Source of the DNA: Rikenellaceae bacterium
Lineage (GTDB): Bacteria > Bacteroidota > Bacteroidia > Bacteroidales > Rikenellaceae
Length of the DNA: 64,000 nucleotides
Reading direction: 5' to 3'
Assembly: GCA_015059785.1 (NCBI GenBank)
Contig: SUZS01000001.1
Coordinates: 62,001 to 126,000 of the forward strand
Positions 10,241 through 19,706 of this stretch are shown one piece after another (position 1 is the stretch's first letter; each line of letters begins with the position of its first letter). The notes beneath the pieces were generated by a model. It was not told where the DNA came from. It saw only the letters and a list, made by a program, of their open reading frames with translations, and did no database searches. Both the position numbers and the translations under genes were made by a program.

Positions 10241-12502
10241 ATGGATGAGTTAAACAAGAAGTGGCAGCGTCAGATATTCAAGAGGCTCAATGTGGTTAAG
10301 GGTTTGGTGATTTTCTTTATCACACTTATCTTCGCGCGTCTGATATACATACAATTTTACGACAAGAATATAGAGAAGCAGTCAGATAGAGTACATACAA
10401 ATCTCATCTCTGACAAGCCTATATATGCCAAGAATGGTCGAATACTTGCCGCCGACCGCTCTGTGCTTGCCACAACGGTTGAGCGTATGGGTATTCGATT
10501 TGATATGGCCAGCCACGGCTTTGACCGCCAGGAGCGTTTTGCAGATGAGGTAGACTCACTCGGCAAACTGCTTAGTGCATATTTTGGAGAACATAGTGCA
10601 AAGTGGTATATCGACACAATGCACCATATCCACAATAGAGCCATTAGGCGCGACTCTATAGGCTTTAGGGTTGTTGACAAGCGTTCAGCATTTGGCAAGC
10701 TCTTTGGCAGCAAGCGAAATATTGACACCCTGCCTGTATACAAAATCACTCGCAGCCACACCTCTACACGACTTTTTCGCGATGTAGATGCAAACCAATG
10801 GGCAGAGATTAGCCGCTATCCAATACTCAACGGCTCTATGGGAGATGTGTTTCACGACACCACAAAATTTATCCGCATATATCCACACGGAGACCTTGCC
10901 CGTCGTGTTATTGGTCGCACAAATGTAGATACGCCATACGGCATTGAGTATGCCTACAGAGATAGCATCATCGGCAAAAATGGAAAGATGTATCTTCAAT
11001 ATATGGCGCCAAATTTCAAGGCTAAGGTAGAGAATGACACCCTCAAGACCATCCCAGCTATAGACGGAGCTGACATTATAACTACTCTTGATATGGAGCT
11101 TCAGGATGTTGCCGACAGAGCACTTCGCCAGAGCCTAACAGAGCAAGAGGGTGTGTGGGGCACTACTGTTGTTATGGAGTGCGCTACGGGCGATATCCTT
11201 GCAATGGTAAACCTACGCCGCAACTCTAAGGGTCAGTATACTGAGGGTATAAACTACGCCGTGGCACAGCGCATGGAGCCTGGCTCTACGATGAAGCTCG
11301 CCACGACAATCCTATTGCTTGACAAGGCTCATATGTCGCCAGAGCAGAAGTACAACTCTGGATATGGCAGAAAGGTCAAGGTTGGCAAGTATAATGAGGT
11401 AAAGGATTCTCACCCTATTGGCACGCGCAAACAGCCACAGATAGACCTTCGTACTGCCTTCTCGGAGTCTGCCAATGTATACTTTCTCAAGGCGGTAATA
11501 GATAACTTCAAGGGTCGTGAGACAGAGTACTACAGCGCCCTATGCAGCCTCTACCTTGACCGTCACCCAGCTCTTACAGAGCTTGAGAAGAGTCCAAACA
11601 GTGTCTTTCTACCAAAACCTGGTAGTGCAAAGTGGTATGGCTCAACACTGGGTCTACTGAGCTACGGCTATGGCCTTGAGATTACCCCAATGCAGACCCT
11701 TACACTCTATAACGCCGTGGCAAACAACGGCAAGATGGTCGCACCACGCCTTGTAAAGGCTATTGAAAGAGGTGGCAAGGTGGTTTCTGAAACTCCTGTA
11801 AAGGTACTGCGCGAGCAGGTCTGCACACCGCAGACGCTTGCCCTTGTGCGCCAGTATCTGGAGCAGGTGGCACTTACGGGAACTGCAAAAGATTACTTCT
11901 CGGAGGATGAAGTGCCTTTCCGCGTAGGTGCTAAGACGGGCACTGCTACAGCGGCTAAGGGCGAAAAATATGGCGAGGGCTACCACTTAGGCTCTATGGT
12001 AACATATCTACCGGCGGAAAATCCTCGCTACACATTTATCACAGCCATATACAAGAGGCAGGGCAAGGGCTCAGTGGCTGGTGCTAAAGTGGCTGGACCT
12101 GTGCAGAAGCGCATAGCTACATACCTCTACAATCGTGAGGAGGAGTGGGCAGAGAGGCTTATAGTTAGCGATGTAAAGCAGCCTCCGATAGATGTCAAGG
12201 GCGGAAATATTGAGCATATAGGCAATGTGGCAAGCCACTTTGACCTTGCAACGGCATACACCTCGCCAACGGGATGGGGAACAACTACAACGGGTATTAA
12301 TAGCATCACTATTCGCTCTACAACGGCCGACCGTCGCCTTGTGCCTGATGTTATGGGCATGGGACTCTCTGATGCTATCTTCCTACTTGAAAATAGAGGT
12401 ATGAAGGTGACATTTACTGGCAGCGGAAAGGTTGTCTACCAGAGCGTTAAGGCTGGCGAAGTGATACACCAAGGCGATAAAATTAAACTTAGATTAGAAT
12501 AA
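10241..12502 (+). CDS. ftsI: penicillin-binding protein (FtsI/PBP3-like) with C-terminal PASTA domain
   Basis: 753 aa; MEPGSTMKLAT (SxxK), SANVYF, KTGTATA; PDVMGMGLSDAIFLLENRGMKV PASTA. Confidence 0.93.
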   Translation: MDELNKKWQRQIFKRLNVVKGLVIFFITLIFARLIYIQFYDKNIEKQSDRVHTNLISDKPIYAKNGRILAADRSVLATTVERMGIRFDMASHGFDRQERFADEVDSLGKLLSAYFGEHSAKWYIDTMHHIHNRAIRRDSIGFRVVDKRSAFGKLFGSKRNIDTLPVYKITRSHTSTRLFRDVDANQWAEISRYPILNGSMGDVFHDTTKFIRIYPHGDLARRVIGRTNVDTPYGIEYAYRDSIIGKNGKMYLQYMAPNFKAKVENDTLKTIPAIDGADIITTLDMELQDVADRALRQSLTEQEGVWGTTVVMECATGDILAMVNLRRNSKGQYTEGINYAVAQRMEPGSTMKLATTILLLDKAHMSPEQKYNSGYGRKVKVGKYNEVKDSHPIGTRKQPQIDLRTAFSESANVYFLKAVIDNFKGRETEYYSALCSLYLDRHPALTELEKSPNSVFLPKPGSAKWYGSTLGLLSYGYGLEITPMQTLTLYNAVANNGKMVAPRLVKAIERGGKVVSETPVKVLREQVCTPQTLALVRQYLEQVALTGTAKDYFSEDEVPFRVGAKTGTATAAKGEKYGEGYHLGSMVTYLPAENPRYTFITAIYKRQGKGSVAGAKVAGPVQKRIATYLYNREEEWAERLIVSDVKQPPIDVKGGNIEHIGNVASHFDLATAYTSPTGWGTTTTGINSITIRSTTADRRLVPDVMGMGLSDAIFLLENRGMKVTFTGSGKVVYQSVKAGEVIHQGDKIKLRLE

Positions 12503-12507
12503 AAAAT

Positions 12508-13965
12508 ATGACTATAACCGAACTATTAAAAGGTGTCAATTATACTACTGTAGAGGGCAGCACTAATAGAGATGTTGCGCATCTTACATTTGACTCTCGC
12601 GCCGTTGCGGCGGGCAGTTGCTTTATTGCCATTGAGGGTAGTGTAGTAGATGGACACAACTATATCCAGAGCGCAGTCGAGAAGGGCGCTGTGGCTGTGG
12701 TATGTAAGCGACTGCCCGAGATATTAGATACCAGCACCACTACATACATCGTTACTGACGACACAGACAAGGCTACAGCCCAGATAGCGGCCAACTTCTA
12801 TGGCAATCCGAGCCGTAAGCTGAAGGTTGTCGGCGTTACTGGCACAAATGGCAAGACCACCATCGCCACGCTGCTCTATGACCTTGTTCGCAGCATGGGA
12901 CACGAGGCGGGACTTATCTCTACGGTCGTCTATAAGATTGGCGATGAGCAGATTACCTCAACCCACACCACACCTGACGCTATCCGCCTCAACGCAATGC
13001 TCGCCCGTATGGTAGATGCAGGATGCGAGTACTGCTTTATGGAGTGCTCATCACACGCCATTGTACAGCGTCGTATATACGGCATCCACTTCGCCGGTGC
13101 ACTCTTTACAAACCTCACGCACGACCACTTAGACTATCACAAGACCTTTGCCGAGTATATCCGCGCCAAGAAGATATTCTTTGACGAGCTTTCAAAGGAT
13201 AGCTTCGCCATTGTCAACAGTGACGACCGCAATGGAGTTGTGATGCTACAAAACACTGTAGCTCAGAGCTTTACCCTCTCCCTACGCAGCTTCGCTGACT
13301 ACCGTTGCAAGATTATGGAGAGCAGTGCCGAGGGTATGATGCTCCGTATTGACGATACAGATGTGTGGGTAAGCTTCCTCGGACGCTTCAACGCCTATAA
13401 TCTGCTTACTGTCTACGCTGCAGCTCTGCAGTTGGGCTTTGAGAAGAGCGAAGTACTGGTGCACCTCAGTATGCTCCGCCCTGTAGATGGTCGCTTTGAT
13501 ATTGTCCGCGCAGCAGATGGCACTATTGCCATTGTCGATTACGCCCATACGCCCGATGCTCTTGAGAATGTGCTTAAGACCGTTGCCGAGATACGCACAA
13601 AGGGGCAGTCTGTTACTGTAATCTGTGGCTGTGGTGGCGAGCGAGATACAACAAAGCGACCAGAGATGGCGCAGATAGCCGTTAAGTATGCCGACCGCGC
13701 GATTTTCACATCTGACAACCCTCGTAGCGAGGACCCAGACTCTATACTCAACCAGATGGAGCAAGGTGTGAGCGTGGGCGATAACTACCTGAAGATTGCT
13801 GACCGCGACAGCGCAATAAAGACCGCCATTATGCTTAGCAGCGCGGGCGACATTATTGTCGTTGCAGGTAAGGGTCACGAGAACTACCAGATTATCGGCA
13901 GTCAGAAGCTACCATTTAACGACAAAGAGAGGGTAATATATTGGTTTTCAGCGTTTAACAGATAA
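12508..13965 (+). CDS. murE: UDP-N-acetylmuramoyl-L-alanyl-D-glutamate ligase
   Basis: GVTGTNGKTTIATL, CSSHAIVQRRIYGI, FTSDNPRSEDPDSI, GKGHENYQI. Confidence 0.95.
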   Translation: MTITELLKGVNYTTVEGSTNRDVAHLTFDSRAVAAGSCFIAIEGSVVDGHNYIQSAVEKGAVAVVCKRLPEILDTSTTTYIVTDDTDKATAQIAANFYGNPSRKLKVVGVTGTNGKTTIATLLYDLVRSMGHEAGLISTVVYKIGDEQITSTHTTPDAIRLNAMLARMVDAGCEYCFMECSSHAIVQRRIYGIHFAGALFTNLTHDHLDYHKTFAEYIRAKKIFFDELSKDSFAIVNSDDRNGVVMLQNTVAQSFTLSLRSFADYRCKIMESSAEGMMLRIDDTDVWVSFLGRFNAYNLLTVYAAALQLGFEKSEVLVHLSMLRPVDGRFDIVRAADGTIAIVDYAHTPDALENVLKTVAEIRTKGQSVTVICGCGGERDTTKRPEMAQIAVKYADRAIFTSDNPRSEDPDSILNQMEQGVSVGDNYLKIADRDSAIKTAIMLSSAGDIIVVAGKGHENYQIIGSQKLPFNDKERVIYWFSAFNR

Positions 13966-13977
13966 TACACAAACACT

Positions 13978-15180
13978 ATGCTATACACACTTTTCAAATA
14001 CCTTAACAGAGTGTACGACCTTCCAGGCTCTGGAATGTTTCAGTACATCACTTTCCGCGGTGTAGCGGCATTTATATTGGCTATGCTCATTGTAATTTAC
14101 ATCGGCAAGCCTATTATCCGCAAGTTGCAGAAGTTACAGATTGGCGAGGAGATTCGCGACCTTGGTCTTGAGGGTCAGCTTGCAAAAAAGGGGACGCCAA
14201 CTATGGGCGGCATCCTTATCCTGCTGGCAATTCTAATACCTATACTCCTCTTTGCAAGATTAGATAACATCTACATCCTGCTGATGATTATCTCTACAGT
14301 TTGGTGCGGTGCTATCGGCTTTTTGGATGATTATATCAAGGTCTTCCGCCACAATAAGGAGGGCCTGAAGGGTAAGTTCAAGGTTGTGGGTCAGATTGGT
14401 CTGGGCATTATCGTAGGTACGGTGATGTGTTTCTCTGAGGATATTGTCGTGCGCGAGGAGCAGTCTGACAATAGCAACCACACCATTACCATTGAGCACT
14501 TTGAGGATGTTAAGACCACCAAGACTACAATCCCATTCTTTAAGGAGAACGAGTTTGACTATAGCTGGCTGACATTTGGTAATCAGTCTCTTGCGTGGAT
14601 TGTCTATGTGCTTATTGCGATATTTATCGTCACAGCGGTCTCTAATGCTGCAAACCTTACTGACGGCATAGATGGACTACTGACGGGAGTGTCAATGCCT
14701 ATTGTCGTGGTGTTGGGTGTGCTGGCATACCTATCGGGACATATTATCTATGCCGACTACCTCAACATTATGTTTATACCAGATAGCGGAGAGCTACTTG
14801 TCTTTGCTCTTGCGATGATTGGCGCACTGCTTGGTTTTCTGTGGTACAATGCCTACCCTGCCCAGATTTTTATGGGCGATACAGGCTCGCTGGCTATAGG
14901 TGGCATTATTGCAGTCTTTTCCCTCTGCATCCGCAAGGAGCTGCTGCTGCCGATAATGTGCGGAATATTTGTCGTTGAGGCTCTGTCTGTGATTATCCAA
15001 CGCCGATACTTCGCCTACACAAAGCGTAAGTATGGCGAGGGCCGCCGTGTGTTCCTCATGGCACCTATTCACCACCACTACCAGAAGCAGAATATCCCAG
15101 AGAGCAAGATTACAATGCGATTTATAATTATCTCTCTGCTTCTTGCAGCAATAAGTCTTATAACCCTTAAAATCCGATAG
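13978..15180 (+). CDS. mraY: phospho-N-acetylmuramoyl-pentapeptide-transferase
   Basis: 400 aa; GTPTMGG, NAANLTDGIDGL, MGDTGSLAIGG, APIHHHYQ. Confidence 0.96.
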   Translation: MLYTLFKYLNRVYDLPGSGMFQYITFRGVAAFILAMLIVIYIGKPIIRKLQKLQIGEEIRDLGLEGQLAKKGTPTMGGILILLAILIPILLFARLDNIYILLMIISTVWCGAIGFLDDYIKVFRHNKEGLKGKFKVVGQIGLGIIVGTVMCFSEDIVVREEQSDNSNHTITIEHFEDVKTTKTTIPFFKENEFDYSWLTFGNQSLAWIVYVLIAIFIVTAVSNAANLTDGIDGLLTGVSMPIVVVLGVLAYLSGHIIYADYLNIMFIPDSGELLVFALAMIGALLGFLWYNAYPAQIFMGDTGSLAIGGIIAVFSLCIRKELLLPIMCGIFVVEALSVIIQRRYFAYTKRKYGEGRRVFLMAPIHHHYQKQNIPESKITMRFIIISLLLAAISLITLKIR

Positions 15181-15182
15181 TT

Positions 15183-16541
15183 ATGGCAAAGCGTATAGTA
15201 GTCCTCGGTGGAGGAATTAGTGGTTATGGCAGTGCAATACTTGCAAAAAAAGAGGGTCTGGATGTCTTTCTTACTGATGCAGGGACAATCTCCCCTCTCT
15301 ATCGCTCGCGCCTTGAGCAGTGGGGCGTAGAGTACGAAGAGGGTGGACACACCTTGGAGAAGATTCTCAATGCTACCGAGGTTATCAAGTCTCCAGGCAT
15401 ACCTGATAAAGCACCTATTGTTGTGGCTATTCGCGAAAAGGGTATACCCGTAATCTCAGAGATGGAGTTTACTCACCGCTATATCGGTGGTGCAAAGACT
15501 ATCTGCATCACTGGTAGCAACGGTAAGACCACGACCACCTCGCTAATCTACAAAATTCTCTCTGACGCAGGATATAATGTGGCATTAGGTGGCAATATCG
15601 GCGAGAGCTTTGCCTATAGCGTGGCTACAGGGGCTTACGACTGGTATGTGCTTGAGCTGAGCAGCTTCCAGCTTGACGGTATGTTTAAGTTCAGAGCAAA
15701 TATCGCCGTGCTGATGAACATCACCCCCGACCACCTTGACCGCTACAACTACTGCTTCCAGAACTATGTAGATAGCAAGATGCGCATCGTACAGAACCAG
15801 AAGAGCAACGACTGTTTTATCTACTCTGCCGACGATAGTACCATTATGGCGGAGCTGACAAAACACCCTTTGCGCTCGCGCGAACTGCCATTTATGGCAA
15901 AGAGTGCCGTTGCCAGTGGTGCAGGCGACGCATTTCTCTCTAACGACATTTTTACCGCTCGCGTAGGCGATGTTGCGGTAGATATTAATACCGAGAAGAT
16001 GCAGATTAAGGGTCTACATAACGCCTACGACGCCATGGCAGCAGCCTTGGCGGCCCTCGCTGCGGGTGTTGCGCCAGAGCAGGTGGCAGAGTCTATCTAC
16101 GACTTCTCGCCCGTTGAGCACCGCCTTGAGCCTGTGGCAGAGATTGACGGCGTGCAGTATATCAACGACTCTAAGGCTACAAATGTGGACTCTGTCTGGT
16201 ATGCCCTTGAGAGTATGACCCGCCCAGTGGTATGGATTGCTGGCGGAACAGATAAGGGAAACGACTATACCCCACTCCTTGAGTTTGCCCGCACAAAGGT
16301 GCATACGCTTATCTGTATGGGTCTTGATAACACAAAGCTTGAGCGCGACTTTGCAGGTGTTGTTCCGACAATAGTCTCAACAGATAGCCTTGACAGCGCA
16401 ATGCGTGCGGCGGTTGCTGCGGCACGAAGTGGCGATGTGGTGCTGCTCTCCCCTGCCTGCGCAAGCTTCGACCTATTTAAGAACTACTGCCAGCGCGGCG
16501 AGCTGTTTAAGGAGTGGGTCAATACAAACCTCAAAAAGTAG
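15183..16541 (+). CDS. murD: UDP-N-acetylmuramoylalanine--D-glutamate ligase
   Basis: 452 aa; ITGSNGKTTTTSL, NITPDHLDRY, NDSKATNVDSVWYAL. Confidence 0.95.
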   Translation: MAKRIVVLGGGISGYGSAILAKKEGLDVFLTDAGTISPLYRSRLEQWGVEYEEGGHTLEKILNATEVIKSPGIPDKAPIVVAIREKGIPVISEMEFTHRYIGGAKTICITGSNGKTTTTSLIYKILSDAGYNVALGGNIGESFAYSVATGAYDWYVLELSSFQLDGMFKFRANIAVLMNITPDHLDRYNYCFQNYVDSKMRIVQNQKSNDCFIYSADDSTIMAELTKHPLRSRELPFMAKSAVASGAGDAFLSNDIFTARVGDVAVDINTEKMQIKGLHNAYDAMAAALAALAAGVAPEQVAESIYDFSPVEHRLEPVAEIDGVQYINDSKATNVDSVWYALESMTRPVVWIAGGTDKGNDYTPLLEFARTKVHTLICMGLDNTKLERDFAGVVPTIVSTDSLDSAMRAAVAAARSGDVVLLSPACASFDLFKNYCQRGELFKEWVNTNLKK

Positions 16542-16546
16542 AAACG

Positions 16547-17818
16547 ATGGAAGACAACAGAGCGACAGTTCCCTCAATACTCTCAAAGGTTACTTTTTTC
16601 AACGGAGACAAGGTGTTGATGGTTATCGTGCCTATACTCTTTGTACTCTCAGCACTTGTTGTCTACTCATCAGTAGCCAAGATGGGCTATGCCCATATGG
16701 GAACGGAGACCAACGCCATTTTCACTAAGCATTTAGTAGTTATTATCTTAGCAGCCACCACGCTTATGGGTTGCTACTTTATGGGCGCAAAGTTCCTCTA
16801 CAAGACCGCGCCATATGTATATGGTATCTGCTGGTTGCTTACCCTTGGCGTATATTTCTTTGGCTCTACAAATGGAGGCGCAGCTCGCTGGTACGACTTC
16901 GGCTTCTCTGTTCAGCCGTCAGAGCTTCTTAAAGTTGCAACAATACTTCTCCTTGCCCGCACCCTTGATGATGCACAACCAACAATCGGTCACCAGCGCC
17001 TACTGCCCTCATTCAACCCGTGGAAGTGGACAAAGAAGGGGCGTCAGAAACAACTTGACATACTCTGGAACGGCACATGCAAGATTGTTATGCCCGTGCT
17101 ATCATCTGTTGCCGTGATTATCAAGGCGCACAACTCTACAGCCCTGCTTGTCTTCGGCATCGGCTTTATTATGATATTTATCGGTCGCGCGCTGAAGATG
17201 GAGCTTACAAAGGTCTTTCTGCTTGTCGCCGCCGCGGGTGCTATATACTTTGCCGCAGGTGCTGGTCGCGCACATACAGCCACAAGCCGTATTACAAACT
17301 TTGTCAAGGAGTGGACCACCCCTGCCGACACCACCGCCACACGAACCCTTACAGATGCTGACCACGCAATGATTGCCATATATGACGGAGGTCTATTTGG
17401 CGTGGGCGCAGGCCAATCTGTTATGCGCGCAAAGATTACCCACCCAGAGAGCGATTACATCTTCTCATTCTTTGTTGAGGAGTACGGAATTATCATGGGT
17501 ATGATACTCATCATCCTCTATGCCTGGATTTTCGCCCGCGCTATCGCTATCTTTAAGTCCAGCCGCTGGTTCTTCGGAGGTATCCTTGCGCTGGGGCTGG
17601 CGCTGATGATAACTATTCAGGCACTGCTCCACTTTATGGTCTCCACGCACCTGTTTATGGAGACCGGCCAAAACCTACCACTTATCTCCCACGGAGGCAC
17701 ATCAATGGTCTGCACCGCTGCTGCTCTGGGTATCATCCTGAGCATCAGCCGCCAAGCCAATAACCGCACCCTTGAGCCACCAGTCGGCATCGCCGCCATG
17801 AGCGGAGAGGAGGAGTAG
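16547..17818 (+). CDS. ftsW: FtsW/RodA/SpoVE-family glycosyltransferase
   Basis: Start at ATG 16547; multi-TM, GLFGVGAGQSVMRAKITHPESDYIFSFFVEEYG, LPLISHGGTSM. Confidence 0.92.
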   Translation: MEDNRATVPSILSKVTFFNGDKVLMVIVPILFVLSALVVYSSVAKMGYAHMGTETNAIFTKHLVVIILAATTLMGCYFMGAKFLYKTAPYVYGICWLLTLGVYFFGSTNGGAARWYDFGFSVQPSELLKVATILLLARTLDDAQPTIGHQRLLPSFNPWKWTKKGRQKQLDILWNGTCKIVMPVLSSVAVIIKAHNSTALLVFGIGFIMIFIGRALKMELTKVFLLVAAAGAIYFAAGAGRAHTATSRITNFVKEWTTPADTTATRTLTDADHAMIAIYDGGLFGVGAGQSVMRAKITHPESDYIFSFFVEEYGIIMGMILIILYAWIFARAIAIFKSSRWFFGGILALGLALMITIQALLHFMVSTHLFMETGQNLPLISHGGTSMVCTAAALGIILSISRQANNRTLEPPVGIAAMSGEEE

Positions 17819-17827
17819 TTTTAGATG

Positions 17828-18697
17828 GCACGACCGCTCAAAGTAACGCCATTTTGTTATTTTGAGTGAGATTTTGCAAGGCTTGCGAAGGCGAGAAAAG
17901 CGTAGCATACTAAAGGTATGTGAGCATTTACGAGACGAGCATAACGCGGCATGACCGCTCAAGATAGCACCATTTTGTTATTTTGAGTGTGATTTTGCAA
18001 GGCTTGCGAAGGCGAGAAAAGCGCAACATACTACTCGTATGTGAGCATTTTTAAGACGAGTGCAATGCAGCACAACCGCTCAAAGTAGCACCATTTTGTT
18101 ATTTTGAGTGAGATTTTGCAAGGCTTGCGAAGGCGAGAATAGCGTAGCATACTAAAGGTATGTGAACATTTTTGAGACGAGTGCAATGTGGCACAACCGC
18201 TCAAAGTAACACCATTTTGTTATTTTGAGTGAGATTTTGCAAGGCTTGCGAAGGCGAGAAAAGCGGAGCATACTAAGCGTATGTGAGCATTTTTGAGACG
18301 AGTGCAATGCAGCACAACCGCTCAAGGTAGCACCATTTTGTTATTTTGAGTGAGATTTTGCAAGGCTTGCGAAGGCGAGAAAAGCGCAGCATACTAAAAT
18401 GTATGTGAGCATTTGTGAGACGAGTGCAATGCAGCACGACCGCTCAAAGTAACGCCATTTTGTTATTTTGAGTGAGATTTTGCAAGGCTTGCGAAGGCGA
18501 GAAAAGCGCAGCATACTAAAATGTATGTGAGCACTTCCGAGACGAGTGCAATGCGGCACGACCGCTCAAAGTAACGCCATTTTGTTATTTTGAGTGAGAT
18601 TTTGCAAGGCTTGCGAAGGCGAGAAAAGCGGAGCATACTAAGCGTATGTGAGCATTTTCGAGACGAGTATAACGCGGCAAAAGCCGCTCAAAATAAC
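17828..18697. repeat. tandem array of seven ~121-122-bp units, plus a partial unit at the 5' end
   Basis: ggcttgcgaaggcgag recurs at 17880, 18001, 18122, 18243, 18364, 18486, 18608; each unit has CATAC-loop-GTATG hairpin and a GTTATTTTGAGTG/CGCTCAAAGTAAC stem. Confidence 0.95.
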
Positions 18698-18703
18698 AAA
18701 AAT

Positions 18704-19117
18704 ATGGAGGTTAGATTAGACAAATACTTATGGGCAGTCCGCATCTTCAAGACAAGAAGTGATGCTGCGGATGCGATAAGAAATAACCGTGTTACGGTCA
18801 ATGGTAGCTATGCCAAGCCGTCGCGCGAGGCAAAGGTGGGAGATAAGATAGATGTGAAGAGGGGTATGATAACCTACTCTTACCTTGTCACCGAGCTTGT
18901 GGCTAACCGTCAGCCGGCGAAAAATGTTCCGCAGTTCTGCCAGAATATTACCCCACAGACCGAGCTTGACAAGCTCAATGTTCCCCGCGAGACAATCTTT
19001 GTCTTCCGCGAGCGTGGCACCGGCCGCCCAACGAAGAAGGAGCGCCGCGAGATTGACGCCGTCATGGACGAGATGTTTGTTTACGACGAGGATTTTGACC
19101 TTGATGATGAAGATTAA
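18704..19117 (+). CDS. S4-domain RNA-binding protein (Hsp15/HslR-like)
   Basis: MEVRLDKYLWAVRIFKTRSDAADAIRNNRVTVNGSYAKPSREAKVGD; ATG at 18704 preferred over the ORF start inside the repeat. Confidence 0.88.
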   Translation: MEVRLDKYLWAVRIFKTRSDAADAIRNNRVTVNGSYAKPSREAKVGDKIDVKRGMITYSYLVTELVANRQPAKNVPQFCQNITPQTELDKLNVPRETIFVFRERGTGRPTKKERREIDAVMDEMFVYDEDFDLDDED

Positions 19118-19145
19118 CCAACAATCTTACGCATTACTGCCAGCA

Positions 19146-19216
19146 TTTTGAGACTTGGAGTTTATGGAGGCAAGAAATTCCTCCTTAAACTCCTTAATTT
19201 CATTAATTTCCCTAAT
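19146..19216. repeat. 9-bp-periodic inverted repeat, degenerate copy
   Basis: gagtttatggaggcaagaaattcctccttaaactccttaatttcattaatttccctaatt. Confidence 0.55.
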
Positions 19217-19295
19217 TAGCTTTACTTTCGGAATAGGAGGAATAGGATTTGAAGATCAAGCGATAAGCGTTCGCATCGCTTCAATAGAAAAGCAA

Positions 19296-19425
19296 TTTTT
19301 GTTGTCAAAATGCGGTAGATGCAACGCTCGGCGACAACTGGCTGTCGCAGGATAGTACTAAAACGTACAGCCAAGCAGCCATTTGGTGCTAGCGGCAGCA
19401 GATGCCACATTTTCACAACAAAAAA
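19296..19425. repeat. nested-hairpin element A, copy 2
   Basis: Outer arms TTTTTGTTGTCAAAATG/CATTTTCACAACAAAAA; core GGATAGTACTAAAACGTACAGCC. Confidence 0.8.
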
Positions 19426-19445
19426 GAGAGACTCAGCAGTCTCTC
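19420..19445 (-). terminator. intrinsic terminator, probably the original terminator of tRNA-Leu
   Basis: Minus strand GAGAGACT-GCTG-AGTCTCTC followed by TTTTTT; 8 bp from attL. Confidence 0.75.
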
Positions 19446-19452
19446 CATAACC

Positions 19453-19468
19453 TTGTGCCCAGAATAGG
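19453..19468. repeat. attL core, 16 bp
   Basis: Identical to 25053-25068. Confidence 0.88.
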
Positions 19469-19470
19469 GA

Positions 19471-19520
19471 CAACCAGATATTTACAGATGTTTACGGATA
19501 TTAACAGATATTTGCGTTTA
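19471..19520. repeat. 10-bp tandem repeats (consensus TTTACAGATA), candidate integrase arm/excisionase sites
   Basis: caaccagata tttacagatg tttacggata ttaacagata tttgcgttta, directly beside attL. Confidence 0.6.
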
Positions 19521-19654
19521 GAACAAATTGAATATATTGTAAAGCGTTGATATATAGCGTTTTGCGCAATATAATACAAAGAGCAATATAATCTGGACAA
19601 ATAACACTCGTAAACACTTATAAACAAATAAGTGGGCAAAAAGTGGGCAAAAGT

Positions 19655-19685
19655 TTTGTTTTTTGCCCACTTTATTATACCTTTG
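19655..19685 (+). promoter_or_regulatory. Bacteroidetes-type promoter for integrase (TTTG-N19-TACCTTTG)
   Basis: TTTG 19655-19658, 19-nt spacer, TACCTTTG 19678-19685; ATG 19707. Confidence 0.75.
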
Positions 19686-19706
19686 TGGTACATTATTAGG
19701 GAATAT

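Noticed and set aside
13282-13878. 198-aa minus-strand ORF
   Set aside because: Antisense to murE with no recognisable domain; typical shadow ORF
17702-18559. Minus-strand ORFs in the repeat array (e.g. MLRFSRLRKPCKISLKITKWRYFERSC) as a repeat protein
   Set aside because: They are short, broken, and arise from translating the repeat; substitutions do not look protein-preserving
17828-18697. CRISPR array
   Set aside because: The entire 121-bp unit is conserved with only scattered substitutions; no unique spacers of uniform length and no cas genes nearby
18590-18703. N-terminal extension MSEILQGLRRREKRS... of the S4 protein
   Set aside because: It is translated repeat sequence; the S4 domain starts properly at MEVRLDKYLW (18704)
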